Part shown: one piece after another, positions 18,054 through 26,876 of the stretch
Numbering within the stretch: position 1 is the stretch's first letter
Layout of the letters: every line of letters begins with the position of its first letter
Assembly: GCA_004298155.1 (NCBI GenBank)
Contig: SCRD01000012.1
Coordinates: 496,001 to 560,000, forward strand
DNA: 64,000 bases
Reading direction: 5' to 3'
Source of the DNA: Acidobacteriota bacterium
Lineage (GTDB): Bacteria; Acidobacteriota; Terriglobia; UBA7540
Notes under the pieces: model-generated
The model's input: the letters and a program-made list of their open reading frames with translations, nothing else
Told to the model about the DNA's origin: nothing
Database searches by the model: none
Program-made: the position numbers and the translations under genes

Positions 18054-18959
18054 TCACCCTTCGTTGCGGTAATCCAGGCTCGCAATCAAAGGCCGGGAAT
18101 CACGCCAGCCAGGTTCCACCCGTACGAAGAGCTGAAGAAAAACCTTTGGGGGGAAAACCTTTTCAAGCTCCTGCCGGGCCTCGGTTCCGATCTGTTTGAT
18201 CCGGCTTCCGTGCGCACCAATCACGATGGGCTTCTGTGATTCCCTTTCCACCAGAATAGTGGCGTGGATTCGCGTGATCGTTTCGGACTCTTCAAAACTT
18301 TCAATTAGCACCGCGCTGGCGTGTGGCAATTCCTGGCGGGTATTATGGATCATTCGTTCGCGGACGATTTCAGCGGCAAGAAACCTTTCCGGCTGGTCGG
18401 TATAAACGTCGGGCGGGAAATAGGCAGGGCCGTCGGGAAGCCTTGCGACAACGCCCTCCAGCACCTCTTCCAGGTGCATGCCCTTCAACGCCGAAACCAG
18501 GAAAATCTCTTCAAAATTGTGCAGCTTCGAGTAGCGGTCGATCAGCGGCAGAAGTTTTGGCTTGTGCACACGGTCGATTTTATTCAGCAGAAGGATGGCC
18601 CGCGGCGCATGTTCCGCGACAAGCTGCACCGCGAACTCATCTCCCGTCCCAAAGGGCGCCGAGGCATCGGCAATCAGCAGCGTCAGGTCACGCTCCTCAA
18701 GCGCTTCACGCACAAACGCCATCATCTGGTCGTTCAGCCGGGAAAGCGGGCGATGAATGCCCGGAGTGTCCATCAGAACCACTTGGGCGTCAGGCCGGTG
18801 GACAATTCCGAGAATGCGGTTGCGGGTGGTCTGGGCCACCGGGGTGACAATCGACACCTTGGCGCCCACCAGGGCATTGACCAGCGTGCTTTTTCCGGCG
18901 TTGGGCCTGCCCACAACCGCGACGAAGCCCGATTTAAATGCTTTTTTGAGTTCCGGCAT
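18054..18959 (-). CDS. era: GTPase Era
   Basis: The 301-residue protein has the usual Era length. G1 is GRPNAGKST, G2 lies in TPVAQTTRNRI, G3 is DTPGIH, G4 is NKID and G5 is VSALKG. The C-terminal KH domain (about 205-290) includes VIGAHGSRIKQIG. Era binds the 3' end of 16S rRNA and helps 30S maturation. It overlaps the upstream CBS-protein gene by 26 bases, and ybeY, another ribosome-maturation gene, is in the same operon. Confidence 0.97.
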   Translation of the reverse strand: MPELKKAFKSGFVAVVGRPNAGKSTLVNALVGAKVSIVTPVAQTTRNRILGIVHRPDAQVVLMDTPGIHRPLSRLNDQMMAFVREALEERDLTLLIADASAPFGTGDEFAVQLVAEHAPRAILLLNKIDRVHKPKLLPLIDRYSKLHNFEEIFLVSALKGMHLEEVLEGVVARLPDGPAYFPPDVYTDQPERFLAAEIVRERMIHNTRQELPHASAVLIESFEESETITRIHATILVERESQKPIVIGAHGSRIKQIGTEARQELEKVFPPKVFLQLFVRVEPGWRDSRPLIASLDYRNEG

Positions 18960-20226
18960 GGGTGGGTTGCGATTCGGAATTTGCTACAGGGATGATTAGG
19001 CGGACCTTCAGGACCGTGCGGCGGTTGACTTCCAGTACCTCAAAGATTAAGCCGTTTGCTTCTACTTTCTCGTGAACAGCCGGCATGTGGCCCAGCTTGG
19101 CCAGCACCAGCCCTGAGACGGTAGAGTAATCACCGCTTTCAATTTCCATCTCCAGATGGTAGGCGAGATGGGCCAGCTCGGTATGTCCGGCCACCAGGTA
19201 AGAGCTGGCAGATTCTCTCAGAATGTCGCGGTCGTGCGGCTCAACCTCGTCGCGGATCTCGCCCACCAGCTCTTCCACCAGGTCCTCGACCGTCACCAGG
19301 CCTGAGACGGTTCCATACTCATCAATCACGATGGCGAGTTGGATGGTAGTTTTCTGCAATTCCTTCAGCAGGTCCCGGATGGGTTTGGTTTCCGGAACAA
19401 ACCGCACGGGCTTCATCAGAGTCCTCAAAGTGGCGTGTTTCTGGTCTTCAGGAGATAGCCCCACCAGGTCGCGCACGTTGACCACGCCTTCGACCTGGTC
19501 AAGTGCCTTGCTGTATACCGGGTAACGCGTGTAGCGTTTCTGCCGGAACAGGCTGCGCAATTCATCGATGGGCATATCAATTTCGACTGCGGCAATCTCC
19601 GGCCTCGGCGTCATCACTTCCCGCACCACCTTGCCGCCAAATTCCACAACCGATTGCAGCAACTCGCCTTCACCCTTTTCGATCAGGCCTGCTTCCTCGC
19701 CGCTTTCGATCAGCTCTTTCAATCCGCTGTCGGGAGCTGGCGGCTCCGCTTTACCCTCGGGAGATTCCAGCAGGCGGGCGATAGTGGTCGAAATGAGGAT
19801 CGGAAATGTAACCGGCAAAGCCAGATAGACCGAGAAACGCAGCAGCGGCAACCACTGCCGCAAGATAGCTTCCGGCTCGTCATGGCGCGCCACCATGATG
19901 AACGGGATCAACTGGTCGAAGATCATGATGGTGGCCATCACCAGAATCAGCGCAGCGCCGAGGTTTTCCCATACGGCCGCCGAGTGGTGGAGAATAAAAA
20001 GTGATGCCACCCCGATCGAATACAGCGCCATGGCTACACCGTGCAAAGCGGAAATCGAAACTCCCACCCGCTCGCGGTCAGCACGGATTCGCCGAGGGTC
20101 GTCCGTCCTGAAGAGCGCCCGGACGCCTACCGGCGTCAGCCGCCGCATCAGAAGCCGCAGGTAGGAAGCCACTGAACTGGCGACCACCAGCAGCGCAAGA
20201 ACAACAATCCAGAGAATGATGGTCAT
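18934..20226 (-). CDS. CNNM/HlyC-CorC-type CBS-domain membrane protein
   Basis: The 430-residue protein has N-terminal TM segments (about 3-25, 62-82, 88-110 and 125-150) that form a divergent DUF21/CNNM domain. A CBS pair (about 205-320, with [14 protein letters not shown] and [19 protein letters not shown]) and a C-terminal CorC_HlyC domain (about 340-415) follow. Relatives are linked to Mg2+/Co2+ efflux or homeostasis, and the old hemolysin name is misleading. It sits between ybeY (8 bases upstream) and era (26-base overlap), the very common ybeY-corC-era order. Confidence 0.88.
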   Translation of the reverse strand: MTIILWIVVLALLVVASSVASYLRLLMRRLTPVGVRALFRTDDPRRIRADRERVGVSISALHGVAMALYSIGVASLFILHHSAAVWENLGAALILVMATIMIFDQLIPFIMVARHDEPEAILRQWLPLLRFSVYLALPVTFPILISTTIARLLESPEGKAEPPAPDSGLKELIESGEEAGLIEKGEGELLQSVVEFGGKVVREVMTPRPEIAAVEIDMPIDELRSLFRQKRYTRYPVYSKALDQVEGVVNVRDLVGLSPEDQKHATLRTLMKPVRFVPETKPIRDLLKELQKTTIQLAIVIDEYGTVSGLVTVEDLVEELVGEIRDEVEPHDRDILRESASSYLVAGHTELAHLAYHLEMEIESGDYSTVSGLVLAKLGHMPAVHEKVEANGLIFEVLEVNRRTVLKVRLIIPVANSESQPTHAGTQKSI

Positions 20227-20234
20227 CTAACGCT

Positions 20235-20726
20235 TCAGCCTGCCTGCCCTGTCGAATGCACGCCTTCACCGGCAGGACCCGTGGCGGGCGGATTCAGCCG
20301 CTCGCGCATAGAGAGTTCCAGCGATTTCATTTCTCCGTGGTCAGCCTCGTGATCGTAACCCAGCAGGTGCAGAACGCCGTGAAGGATTAGCATCCGGAGC
20401 TCTTCCGCGGTGGAGTGGCCCTCGGATTTCGCATTCCGTTCCGCCGTGGCCACAGAAATCACAATGTCACCCAGGAAATTCCGGAACTCTCCGGAAAAAA
20501 CCTCCTCCGGGCCGCTTTCCCCCTCGCCCTCCCACGGAAAGGACAGAACGTCCGTAGGCACTGCTTTGCCCCGGTAAACCGAGTTCATCCTGCTGATGTC
20601 TTCGTCGCTCACGAAGCAAATGTTGAAATGGCGCTGGCCAAGATCCAGGACGCTCGCTACCTGGCGCTCATATTCGCGCAATGCTGGCAGATCCAGCGTA
20701 AACTGGTTTTGTCGGTTGATAATCAT
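20235..20726 (-). CDS. ybeY: Endoribonuclease YbeY
   Basis: The 163-residue protein contains the zinc-binding signature HGVLHLLGYDHEADH with three His ligands, plus the upstream FPWEGEGE region of the family. YbeY takes part in 16S rRNA 3' processing and ribosome quality control. The start ATG has AAGGGGGAA upstream. It lies between phoH (42 bases) and the CBS gene (8 bases). Confidence 0.95.
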   Translation of the reverse strand: MIINRQNQFTLDLPALREYERQVASVLDLGQRHFNICFVSDEDISRMNSVYRGKAVPTDVLSFPWEGEGESGPEEVFSGEFRNFLGDIVISVATAERNAKSEGHSTAEELRMLILHGVLHLLGYDHEADHGEMKSLELSMRERLNPPATGPAGEGVHSTGQAG

Positions 20727-20768
20727 GGCGCAATTCCCCCTTGCTTCACTTAAGTTTCAAAATTCTTT

Positions 20769-21767
20769 TCAGGGCGTACCTGTGGCCCGCTCTGAGCCCC
20801 TGCGCACGGTTTCTGCTGACATCCGCTGCTGATCGAACTCCTCGTAAGCGCGGATTATGCGCTGCACAAGCTGGTGCCGGACAACGTCGCGTTCAGTAAA
20901 ATAAACAAAGCTGATTCCGAGCACCCGCCGCACTACGTCCACCGCCTCCATCAGGCCTGACCGCCTGCCTTCCGGCAGGTCCACCTGAGTTATGTCACCG
21001 GTAATTACCGCCTTGGAGTTGAATCCCAGCCGCGTTAAAAACATCTTCATCTGCTCGCTGGTCGTGTTCTGCGCTTCATCGAGAATGACAAAAGCGTCAT
21101 TCAGGGTCCGCCCGCGCATAAAAGCGATCGGAGCAATCTCAATGGTCCCTTTTTCAATCATTCGTTCGGTCCGCTCAGGATCCAGCACATCATAGAGCGC
21201 GTCATAGAGCGGGCGCAGATAAGGATCAACCTTCTCCTGCAACGTTCCGGGCAGGAATCCCAGCCGCTCACCCGCCTCAACCGCAGGCCGGGCCAGTATG
21301 ATGCGGGTCACCGCTCGGGAAAGGAGCGCATCCACCGCCATCGCGACCGCCAGATAGGTCTTGCCAGTGCCTGACGGTCCGATGCCGAACACCATGTCAT
21401 GCCGCTTGATAGCGTCTACGTAGAGCCTCTGGTTCAGGCTCTTTGGGCTTATGGTTTTCTTCCCCAGTGTGCGGGGATGCCCAGCTTCCGTCAGCCCTTT
21501 CAGAGTGACCGTCGGGTCCTGCGCAAGAATTTTCAAAAACGCCTGAAGTTCCGCCCCGTCAATGTGAACGCCGTTGTCTACCAGCTCTACATACTCTTCG
21601 ACCAGCCGCTGGGCTCTCGCCACATTCAGATCTCCACCCTCAATTTCCAGATGGTCGGCGTTCAAATGCGTCGAAACCTGCAGGCATTGTTCCAGCAGCT
21701 TCAGATTTGCATCGTAGGCCCCAAAAAGCTCCTCAATGCCCCTCTCGATCTTGACACTTGCCTTCAT
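20769..21767 (-). CDS. PhoH-like ATPase
   Basis: The 332-residue protein has an N-terminal helical/KH-like region (1-110) and a PhoH P-loop domain with Walker A GPSGTGKT, FVILDEAQNT (Walker B) and ITGDITQVDLP. The length and order match the PhoH/YbeZ branch that accompanies YbeY. The role is probably RNA-linked ATPase or helicase work in ribosome maturation. It is the first gene of a phoH-ybeY-CBS-era operon. A promoter candidate lies about 110 bases upstream. Confidence 0.92.
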   Translation of the reverse strand: MKASVKIERGIEELFGAYDANLKLLEQCLQVSTHLNADHLEIEGGDLNVARAQRLVEEYVELVDNGVHIDGAELQAFLKILAQDPTVTLKGLTEAGHPRTLGKKTISPKSLNQRLYVDAIKRHDMVFGIGPSGTGKTYLAVAMAVDALLSRAVTRIILARPAVEAGERLGFLPGTLQEKVDPYLRPLYDALYDVLDPERTERMIEKGTIEIAPIAFMRGRTLNDAFVILDEAQNTTSEQMKMFLTRLGFNSKAVITGDITQVDLPEGRRSGLMEAVDVVRRVLGISFVYFTERDVVRHQLVQRIIRAYEEFDQQRMSAETVRRGSERATGTP

Positions 21768-21884
21768 AAAAGAGCGCGAAACTCTTTCACACCTCCAGGC
21801 TAAATTGAGCAGTGGGAAAACCCGGCAATGGGGTCGGAATCGCTCACGTTGATCTTTTGGGGAAGAACTCTCGTATCCGTTCTC

Positions 21885-21913
21885 ACGTTAGCAGAAACGC
21901 GCAACCTCGTCAA
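21885..21913 (-). promoter_or_regulatory. Candidate promoter of the phoH-ybeY-CBS-era operon
   Basis: On the minus strand TTGACG and TAACGT are separated by exactly 17 bases. Transcription would start near 21878, leaving a leader of about 110 bases before phoH. Confidence 0.5.
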
Positions 21914-22013
21914 TTGGAAGCAGGGAATATGATACCGCTTGGGGTTACTACAGAGCGATCAAAAGCCGATGAAACAGAACGGCTTATCTGAAACAATCAT
22001 AACCATGGCAAAT

Positions 22014-22034
22014 ATTACTTGCAGTATGCAACTC
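22014..22034 (+). promoter_or_regulatory. Putative HxlR operator
   Basis: A 13-base dyad TTGCA-GTA-TGCAA (22019-22031), extended to ACTTGCAGTATGCAACT, lies directly in front of the HxlR gene. Autoregulatory HxlR sites are often short dyads of this kind. It overlaps the TTG that would be the longest start of the gene, so that TTG is unlikely to be used. Confidence 0.45.
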
Positions 22035-22051
22035 ACATTGATATCCTTCTC

Positions 22052-22516
22052 GTGGTGCCTGAAAAGCCCAAGCCTAAACACCGGTCTGGCTGTCCGGTAA
22101 GCATTTCGCTCGAAGCTTTTGGCGACCGCTGGTCACTGCTGATCATCCGTGACCTGATGGTGCGCGGCTACCGGACGTTCAAGGAGTTCACGCAGTCCGG
22201 TGAGGGGATCGCCACTAACATTCTGGCTGATCGGCTCAAGAGGCTTCAGGCAAGCGGGATCATCACCACAGAAGCCGATCCGGCCGACGGAAGGCGGCTG
22301 AACTATCGGCTGACGGAAAAAGGCATCGATCTCGCTCCGGTGCTTCTGGAGTTGCTCATCTGGGGTGTACGGCACGAGGACACGGGGGCGCCTTGTGCTG
22401 CAATTGACGAAATGGCGAAAGATCGTGAGGCTGTGCTGGCAGAAGTCCGTCGGCGCTGGCAGGAGCGTGACCCAAGGCCGCTCCTGTCGTCGTTCGCCAA
22501 TAAAGGCCGCGGCTAA
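22052..22516 (+). CDS. HxlR-family transcriptional regulator
   Basis: The protein is about 154 residues from the GTG at 22052 (a second GTG is the next codon). No in-frame ATG precedes the domain, and the TTG at 22019 lies in a palindrome. The winged HTH has the family features: a Cys in SGCPVSISLEAFGDRWSLL, then RTFKEFTQSGEGIATNILADRL and DGRRLNYRLTEKG. HxlR proteins are usually dimeric sensors of electrophiles, aldehydes or redox state. No Shine-Dalgarno sequence is visible. The following DinB, VOC and YCII genes are plausible co-regulated partners. Confidence 0.85.
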   Translation: MVPEKPKPKHRSGCPVSISLEAFGDRWSLLIIRDLMVRGYRTFKEFTQSGEGIATNILADRLKRLQASGIITTEADPADGRRLNYRLTEKGIDLAPVLLELLIWGVRHEDTGAPCAAIDEMAKDREAVLAEVRRRWQERDPRPLLSSFANKGRG

Positions 22517-22585
22517 AGCGACTCGCGATTCCATCAGAGAACGCCTTGACCATTGGGGAAGCAAATACAAACCTAGGAGGAAATA

Positions 22586-23101
22586 ATGGGGACTACTGTT
22601 GAATCTCGCCTGAACGAAATCGAAGTATTCCGGACGAACGCGCACTTGGTAAACGTCGTTCTTCAGAGGAACCTGGAAGGCATCAGCCACGAAGAGAGCC
22701 TGGCCCAGCCGTGCCCCGGAGGAAATTGTTTGAACTGGGTGTTAGGGCATCTGCTCCACGTTTACAACAACGCTCTTCCTCTGCTGCACCAGGAGCCAGT
22801 CATGGAAAAGAAGGTGCTAGAACGGTACGCGCGCGGCGCCGCTCCTTTGTCCGACCCCGCGGAAGCCGTGCCGTGGAATTCTTTGACGAAGTCGTGGAAC
22901 GAAGCAGCCAGGCGCGTTGATGAAGGCCTCGGCCGCCTTTCGCCGGAATTGCTGGACTCGCCGGCACCGTTTTCCCCTACCGATAATCCGGAAGAGACAG
23001 TCCGTTCGCTGCTCACAACCCTCTTCTTCCACCAGGCCTATCATGCAGGACAGACAGGAATCCTTCGTAGGCTTGCCGGGAAAAAGGGGGCAATTGCCTG
23101 A
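22586..23101 (+). CDS. DinB-family four-helix-bundle protein
   Basis: The 171-residue protein has the DinB metal triad pattern, with a His in NWVLGHLLHVYNNAL and the HQAYHAGQ pair near the C-terminus (FFHQAYHAGQTGILRR). DinB/YfiT-like proteins bind a divalent metal, and some are thiol-dependent S-transferases, but most are unassigned. AGGAGG lies six bases before the ATG. It follows the HxlR gene by 69 bases on the same strand and is probably co-transcribed. Confidence 0.85.
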   Translation: MGTTVESRLNEIEVFRTNAHLVNVVLQRNLEGISHEESLAQPCPGGNCLNWVLGHLLHVYNNALPLLHQEPVMEKKVLERYARGAAPLSDPAEAVPWNSLTKSWNEAARRVDEGLGRLSPELLDSPAPFSPTDNPEETVRSLLTTLFFHQAYHAGQTGILRRLAGKKGAIA

Positions 23102-23247
23102 ATCGGGCGGCACGCTTCGCCACCGCAATGAACAAAGGACTTCAAAGGCTTCGTGATCCAAGTCCGTTAGAGCCAGCGGAAATACCGATTGAGAGAATTT
23201 GAAACCGGGGCGAATTTTCAATCCACAAGTCACGAGAGGAGCAGTCC

Positions 23248-23658
23248 ATGCAAATGAATCCCTACCTTCTCTTCACCGGGGAATGTGAAGAGGCCTTTAA
23301 ATTTTACGAGAAGCTGCTGGGCGGCAAAATCCAGATGATGATGACCCACGAGGGAACCCCGGCCGAAAGCGGCGTGCCGGCCGAGTGGCGAAAGAAGACC
23401 CTCCATGCCAGGATGACCACTCCCGGCGGAGTTCTGATGGGGTCCGATGCTCCACCGAGCCGCCAGTCTAAACCGCAGGGATTTTCAGTTTCCATCAGTG
23501 TGGACAATCCCACAGAAGCCGAACGTATTTACAACGGGTTGGCGGAGGGCGCTCTCGCAGTGACCATGCCCATCCAGGAAACCTTTTGGGCCAGGCGGTT
23601 CGGCATGCTCACCGACCGGTTCGGCATCCCGTGGATGGTTAACTGCGAGAAGCAGTAG
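23248..23658 (+). CDS. VOC-superfamily PhnB-like protein
   Basis: The 136-residue protein has two betaalphabetabetabeta modules typical of the vicinal-oxygen-chelate fold. It starts with YLLFTGECEEAFKFYEKLLGG and ends with RFGMLTDRFGIPWMVNC, both typical of PhnB/YjdN proteins. These are often mislabelled 3-demethylubiquinone methyltransferase; no catalytic assignment is possible. GAGAGGAG precedes the ATG. A near neighbour is the YCII protein, with which PhnB-like proteins commonly cluster. Confidence 0.87.
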   Translation: MQMNPYLLFTGECEEAFKFYEKLLGGKIQMMMTHEGTPAESGVPAEWRKKTLHARMTTPGGVLMGSDAPPSRQSKPQGFSVSISVDNPTEAERIYNGLAEGALAVTMPIQETFWARRFGMLTDRFGIPWMVNCEKQ

Positions 23659-23826
23659 CCTCAAGTGGCTGGCACCCGCGCGCGAGCGCGCCGGCAGGTA
23701 GATTAAAAATTGACCGGCTTGTCGAAAATACGAGGACTTGCGCGTCGTACGAATGAGGGGACCTGGCCTGCGGACCGGAGTGGTTCGTCCGCGGCGACTG
23801 TAACCAAATAGAGAGGAGATCCATCG

Positions 23827-24261
23827 ATGCGAGCAATTGTTTTTGTGAAGGCCAACAAGGATTCAGAAGCGGGCGTCCTGCCCGACAAGAAGATCTTCGA
23901 AGCAATGGGAAAATACAACGAAGAACTTGTGAAAGCCGGAGTGATGCTGGCAGGCGAAGGCCTTGCCCCGAGCTCGAAGGGCAAACGGGTCCGATTCGCA
24001 GGGAAAGACCGCACAGTCATCGACGGCCCGTTCGCCGAAACCAAGGAACTCATTGCAGGCTTCTGGATCTGGAAGGTCAAGTCCATGGAAGACGCCATTC
24101 AGTGGCTGAAGCGCGCTCCCTTCGACGGCGGGACGGAGATCGAAATTCGACCCATCATGGAGCTTGAAGATTTCGGAGAGCAATTGTCGCCTGAACTCAT
24201 CGTGCAGGAGAAGCGCCTTCGCGCGCAGACTGAACGGCTTGCGCATGGCGCAAAGAAATGA
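23827..24261 (+). CDS. YCII-related domain protein
   Basis: The 144-residue protein has the YCII/DGPF fold: KYNEELVKAGVMLAGEGL, then the DGPFAETKELIAGFWIW signature. The ferredoxin-like YCII proteins have a conserved His/Asp pair in some members, but their reactions are mostly unknown. In many genomes they lie with ECF sigma factors; none is present here. GAGAGGAG precedes the ATG. The C-terminal 25 residues are charged and helical, beyond the core domain. Confidence 0.86.
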   Translation: MRAIVFVKANKDSEAGVLPDKKIFEAMGKYNEELVKAGVMLAGEGLAPSSKGKRVRFAGKDRTVIDGPFAETKELIAGFWIWKVKSMEDAIQWLKRAPFDGGTEIEIRPIMELEDFGEQLSPELIVQEKRLRAQTERLAHGAKK

Positions 24262-24386
24262 GATGTAGTTATTAGCGCGTGGTCATTGCTATTCAACCTG
24301 TGCCGCTAGTAGCTTGGAATGGATAAAGAATCAGCCGCGTTCTGCAAAACAAAACTCCGCATAACCGTCTGCAAGAAGGAGGTTTT

Positions 24387-24896
24387 ATGAGGATGAACGA
24401 AATATTCCTGGGGCAATTGGAAGCAGAGGCCGGCCGGACACGCCGCGCCCTGGAACGCATGCCGGAAGGCCGCGATGACTGGAAGCCGCACGAGAAGTCG
24501 ATGCCATTCGGCCGTCTGGCTATGCTGGTGGCGGGGATGCCATCCTGGCTGCCCATGATCATCAATCAGGACGAGCTGGACCTGAACCCACCGGGCGGCT
24601 CAAACTACAGCCCATCCCCACTGCGCACAAGCGCTGAGCTGGTGGAATCGCTCGACAAAGGGACCACGGCAGCTCGCGAAGCACTCCGGAGTACTACCGA
24701 AGACCACTTGATGAAACCCTGGAGACTGCTCGTTGCCGGTAAAGTCGTCGATGAAAAGCCGCGACACATTGTGATACGAGACACGTTCGCGCACCTTGCG
24801 CATCATCGCGGCCAATTGACCGTCTACCTGCGCCTTAACAATGCGCCAGTGCCCGCTATTTATGGCCCGTCGGCCGACGACGCAAGGTTTGAGTAG
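24387..24896 (+). CDS. DinB-family protein, second copy
   Basis: The 169-residue protein begins MRMNEIFLGQLEAEAGRTRRALERMPEG. It keeps the C-terminal metal motif HLAHHRGQLTVYLRLN and the PVPAIYGPSADD ending of DinB enzymes. The usual first His of the triad, in a GHLAxM-type segment, appears as RLAMLVAGMP, so one ligand seems to be missing or moved. AAGGAGG precedes the ATG by six bases. It is not closely similar to the DinB protein at 22586-23101, so recent duplication is unlikely. Confidence 0.84.
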   Translation: MRMNEIFLGQLEAEAGRTRRALERMPEGRDDWKPHEKSMPFGRLAMLVAGMPSWLPMIINQDELDLNPPGGSNYSPSPLRTSAELVESLDKGTTAAREALRSTTEDHLMKPWRLLVAGKVVDEKPRHIVIRDTFAHLAHHRGQLTVYLRLNNAPVPAIYGPSADDARFE

Positions 24897-24984
24897 AAAA
24901 TATCGCGGGTTTCTGGAATGAAAGCTTTAAATGACCGCTGATTAAAAGGGTTGGCATTTCACGAAATGTAAAGAGGAGGAATGC

Positions 24985-26163
24985 ATGAGCGGAGTACGTC
25001 TATTGGTGGGCACGGTGAAGGGCGCGTTCATCATTGAATCAGACGGAACGCGCAAGAAGTGGAAAGTAAAGGGTCCCCATTTTACAGGGTGGGAAGTTTA
25101 CCACATGAAGGGCTCGCCGGCTGATCCCAATCGCATCTACTGTTCGCAAACCAGCGGCTGGTTTGGGCAGGTACTCCAGCGCTCGAATGACGGCGGCAAG
25201 ACCTGGGAAGCTCCGGGTGGCGGCGTCACCCAGTCGCCGCAAGGCTTTCCGCAGGGCGAAAGCAACCGGTTTGTCTATGACACATCTTCCGAAACCGGCA
25301 AACCACTGACCACCCACCAGTGGTATGACGGCACGCAGCACCCCTGGGAATTCAAGCGCGTCTGGCACCTGGAACCATCCCTCACCGATCCGGACACGGC
25401 CTACGCCGGAGTGGAAGACGCCGCCATATTCCGCACGGTGGATGGCGGGCACACCTGGCAGGAACTCTCCGGGTTGCGCGGCCACGGTACGGGCCCCAAA
25501 TGGCAGCCGGGCGCGGGCGGAATGTGCCTGCACACCATCGTTCTTGATCCGTCCAATCCCAATCGCATTTTCATCGCCATCTCGGCCGCCGGGGCCTTCC
25601 GCACCGACGATGGAGGCAAGACCTGGAAACCCATCAATCGCGGGCTGCGGTCCCAATACATTCCTGACCCTGCCGCCGAAGTGGGCCACTGCGTCCACCG
25701 CATCGCCCAGCATGGCTCGAACCCCAAGGTCCTGTTCATGCAGAAACACTGGGACGTGATGCGCAGCAACGACGCGGGCGACAATTGGCAGGAGGTCAGC
25801 GGCAACCTGCCCACCGACTTCGGCTTCGTCATCGACGTGAACGCCAACGATCCCGAGACGGTTTACGTGGTCCCCATCAAGAGCGATTCCGAGCATTTTC
25901 CGCTGGATGGCAGGCTGAAAGTATTCCGTAGCCGGTCTGGTGGTAATGAATGGGAGCCGCTGACCAAAGGCCTGCCGCAACGCAACTGCTTCGTTAACGT
26001 TCTGCGCGACTCAATGGCCGTCGACAAGCTTGACCCTTGCGGGGTCTATTTCGGCACCACGGGCGGGCAGGTTTACGGCTCGGCGGATGACGGCGATACC
26101 TGGAAGCCCATCGTCGAACACCTGCCACGCGTGCTCTCGGTTGAGGCGCAGACGCTGGCATAA
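24985..26163 (+). CDS. BNR/Asp-box repeat beta-propeller protein
   Basis: The 392-residue protein contains repeated Asp-box motifs ([50 protein letters not shown]) spaced 50-80 residues apart, the pattern of a six- or seven-bladed sialidase/sortilin-type propeller. No signal peptide is visible, so a cytoplasmic location is likely, and sialidase catalytic residues were not identified. AGAGGAGG lies before the ATG. The next intact gene encodes a MoaD/ThiS-like protein, and this pairing may be functional. The stop codon is in the same frame as the toxin remnant that follows. Confidence 0.83.
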   Translation: MSGVRLLVGTVKGAFIIESDGTRKKWKVKGPHFTGWEVYHMKGSPADPNRIYCSQTSGWFGQVLQRSNDGGKTWEAPGGGVTQSPQGFPQGESNRFVYDTSSETGKPLTTHQWYDGTQHPWEFKRVWHLEPSLTDPDTAYAGVEDAAIFRTVDGGHTWQELSGLRGHGTGPKWQPGAGGMCLHTIVLDPSNPNRIFIAISAAGAFRTDDGGKTWKPINRGLRSQYIPDPAAEVGHCVHRIAQHGSNPKVLFMQKHWDVMRSNDAGDNWQEVSGNLPTDFGFVIDVNANDPETVYVVPIKSDSEHFPLDGRLKVFRSRSGGNEWEPLTKGLPQRNCFVNVLRDSMAVDKLDPCGVYFGTTGGQVYGSADDGDTWKPIVEHLPRVLSVEAQTLA

Positions 26164-26376
26164 GCGGCGGCCATACTCAAGGATCTCGCGGGCGGACCTT
26201 GGCAAGAGGTACAACCGAGCGAGGCGGACGGCCTCAAGGGCCCTTGCGTCGTAAAGCTGCACAACCTTGTCACTGTGCTGAAGGATTGGCTTGGCCGGCG
26301 CGTCACGACGCTCAACCCGGAGCGCCTCGAGGAAATCCGTAGCGCCCTGGGATTTGCGCTGGGTTGTATATCGTGA
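26164..26376 (+). pseudogene. 3' remnant of a MazF/PemK-type toxin gene
   Basis: Seventy codons are open in the frame immediately after the BNR stop, with no start codon. They encode a good C-terminal half of a MazF/PemK mRNA interferase: GPWQEVQPSEADGLKGPCVV, then [20 protein letters not shown] and [16 protein letters not shown]. The N-terminal half (about 40 residues with the catalytic Arg) is absent, and no antitoxin gene is nearby. The fragment is likely what remains of a toxin-antitoxin locus after a deletion that joined it to the end of the BNR gene. Confidence 0.7.
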
Positions 26377-26419
26377 CGCACAGGCGCTGAAACCGTACCC
26401 TGGCCTTCAAGGAATTACT

Positions 26420-26716
26420 ATGATCCGAGTCGTACTTCCCTTCCACCTCAGAACCCTGGCACAGGTCGACGACGAGGTCACGCTCGACCTTCAGGGTGAA
26501 GTGACGCAACGCTCATTGCTGGATGCGTTGGAAGCGAAATACCCGGTGTTGCGGGGTACCATTCGCGACCACGATACCGGAAAGCGCCGGGCGTTCATCC
26601 GCTTCTTTGCCTGCGAAGAGGACCTGTCTCACGAGTCACCCGACGCTCCCCTGCCTGATGAGGTTGTCAGAGGCAAGGAACCCTTCTGCGTGATTGGAGC
26701 CATCGCCGGCGGGTAA
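26420..26716 (+). CDS. MoaD/ThiS-like ubiquitin-fold protein
   Basis: The 98-residue protein starts at the ATG at 26420; the longer frame to 26291 overlaps the toxin remnant and has no homology-like features. The beta-grasp fold ([38 protein letters not shown]) ends in Gly-Gly (AIAGG). This terminal di-glycine can be adenylated and thiocarboxylated, as in molybdopterin or thiamine sulfur transfer. No moa or thi genes are near, so a separate sulfur-carrier or conjugation role is possible. Its partner may be the BNR protein upstream. Confidence 0.8.
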   Translation: MIRVVLPFHLRTLAQVDDEVTLDLQGEVTQRSLLDALEAKYPVLRGTIRDHDTGKRRAFIRFFACEEDLSHESPDAPLPDEVVRGKEPFCVIGAIAGG

Positions 26717-26726
26717 CCAAGAGCCA

Positions 26727-26867
26727 TCACGCAAAGGCGCTAAGGCGCGAAGTGGATCATTATGGAAAAGGCAACTACGGGGGCGCCCGTGTATTGTCCC
26801 TGAATCTGCCATGTGGCGCTTCAAAATGACCTCCTGTCTTCCTTTGCGTCTTAGCGCCTTTGCGTGA
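26727..26867. repeat. 18-bp perfect inverted repeat flanking 105 bp
   Basis: TCACGCAAAGGCGCTAAG (26727-26744) is exactly complementary to CTTAGCGCCTTTGCGTGA (26850-26867). The 105-base interior has no open frame of interest. It lies between the MoaD-like gene and the convergent truA. The paired ends look like a small mobile or REP-type intergenic element rather than a terminator, because the loop is long and no T-run follows. Confidence 0.6.
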
Positions 26868-26876
26868 GATTGCTTT

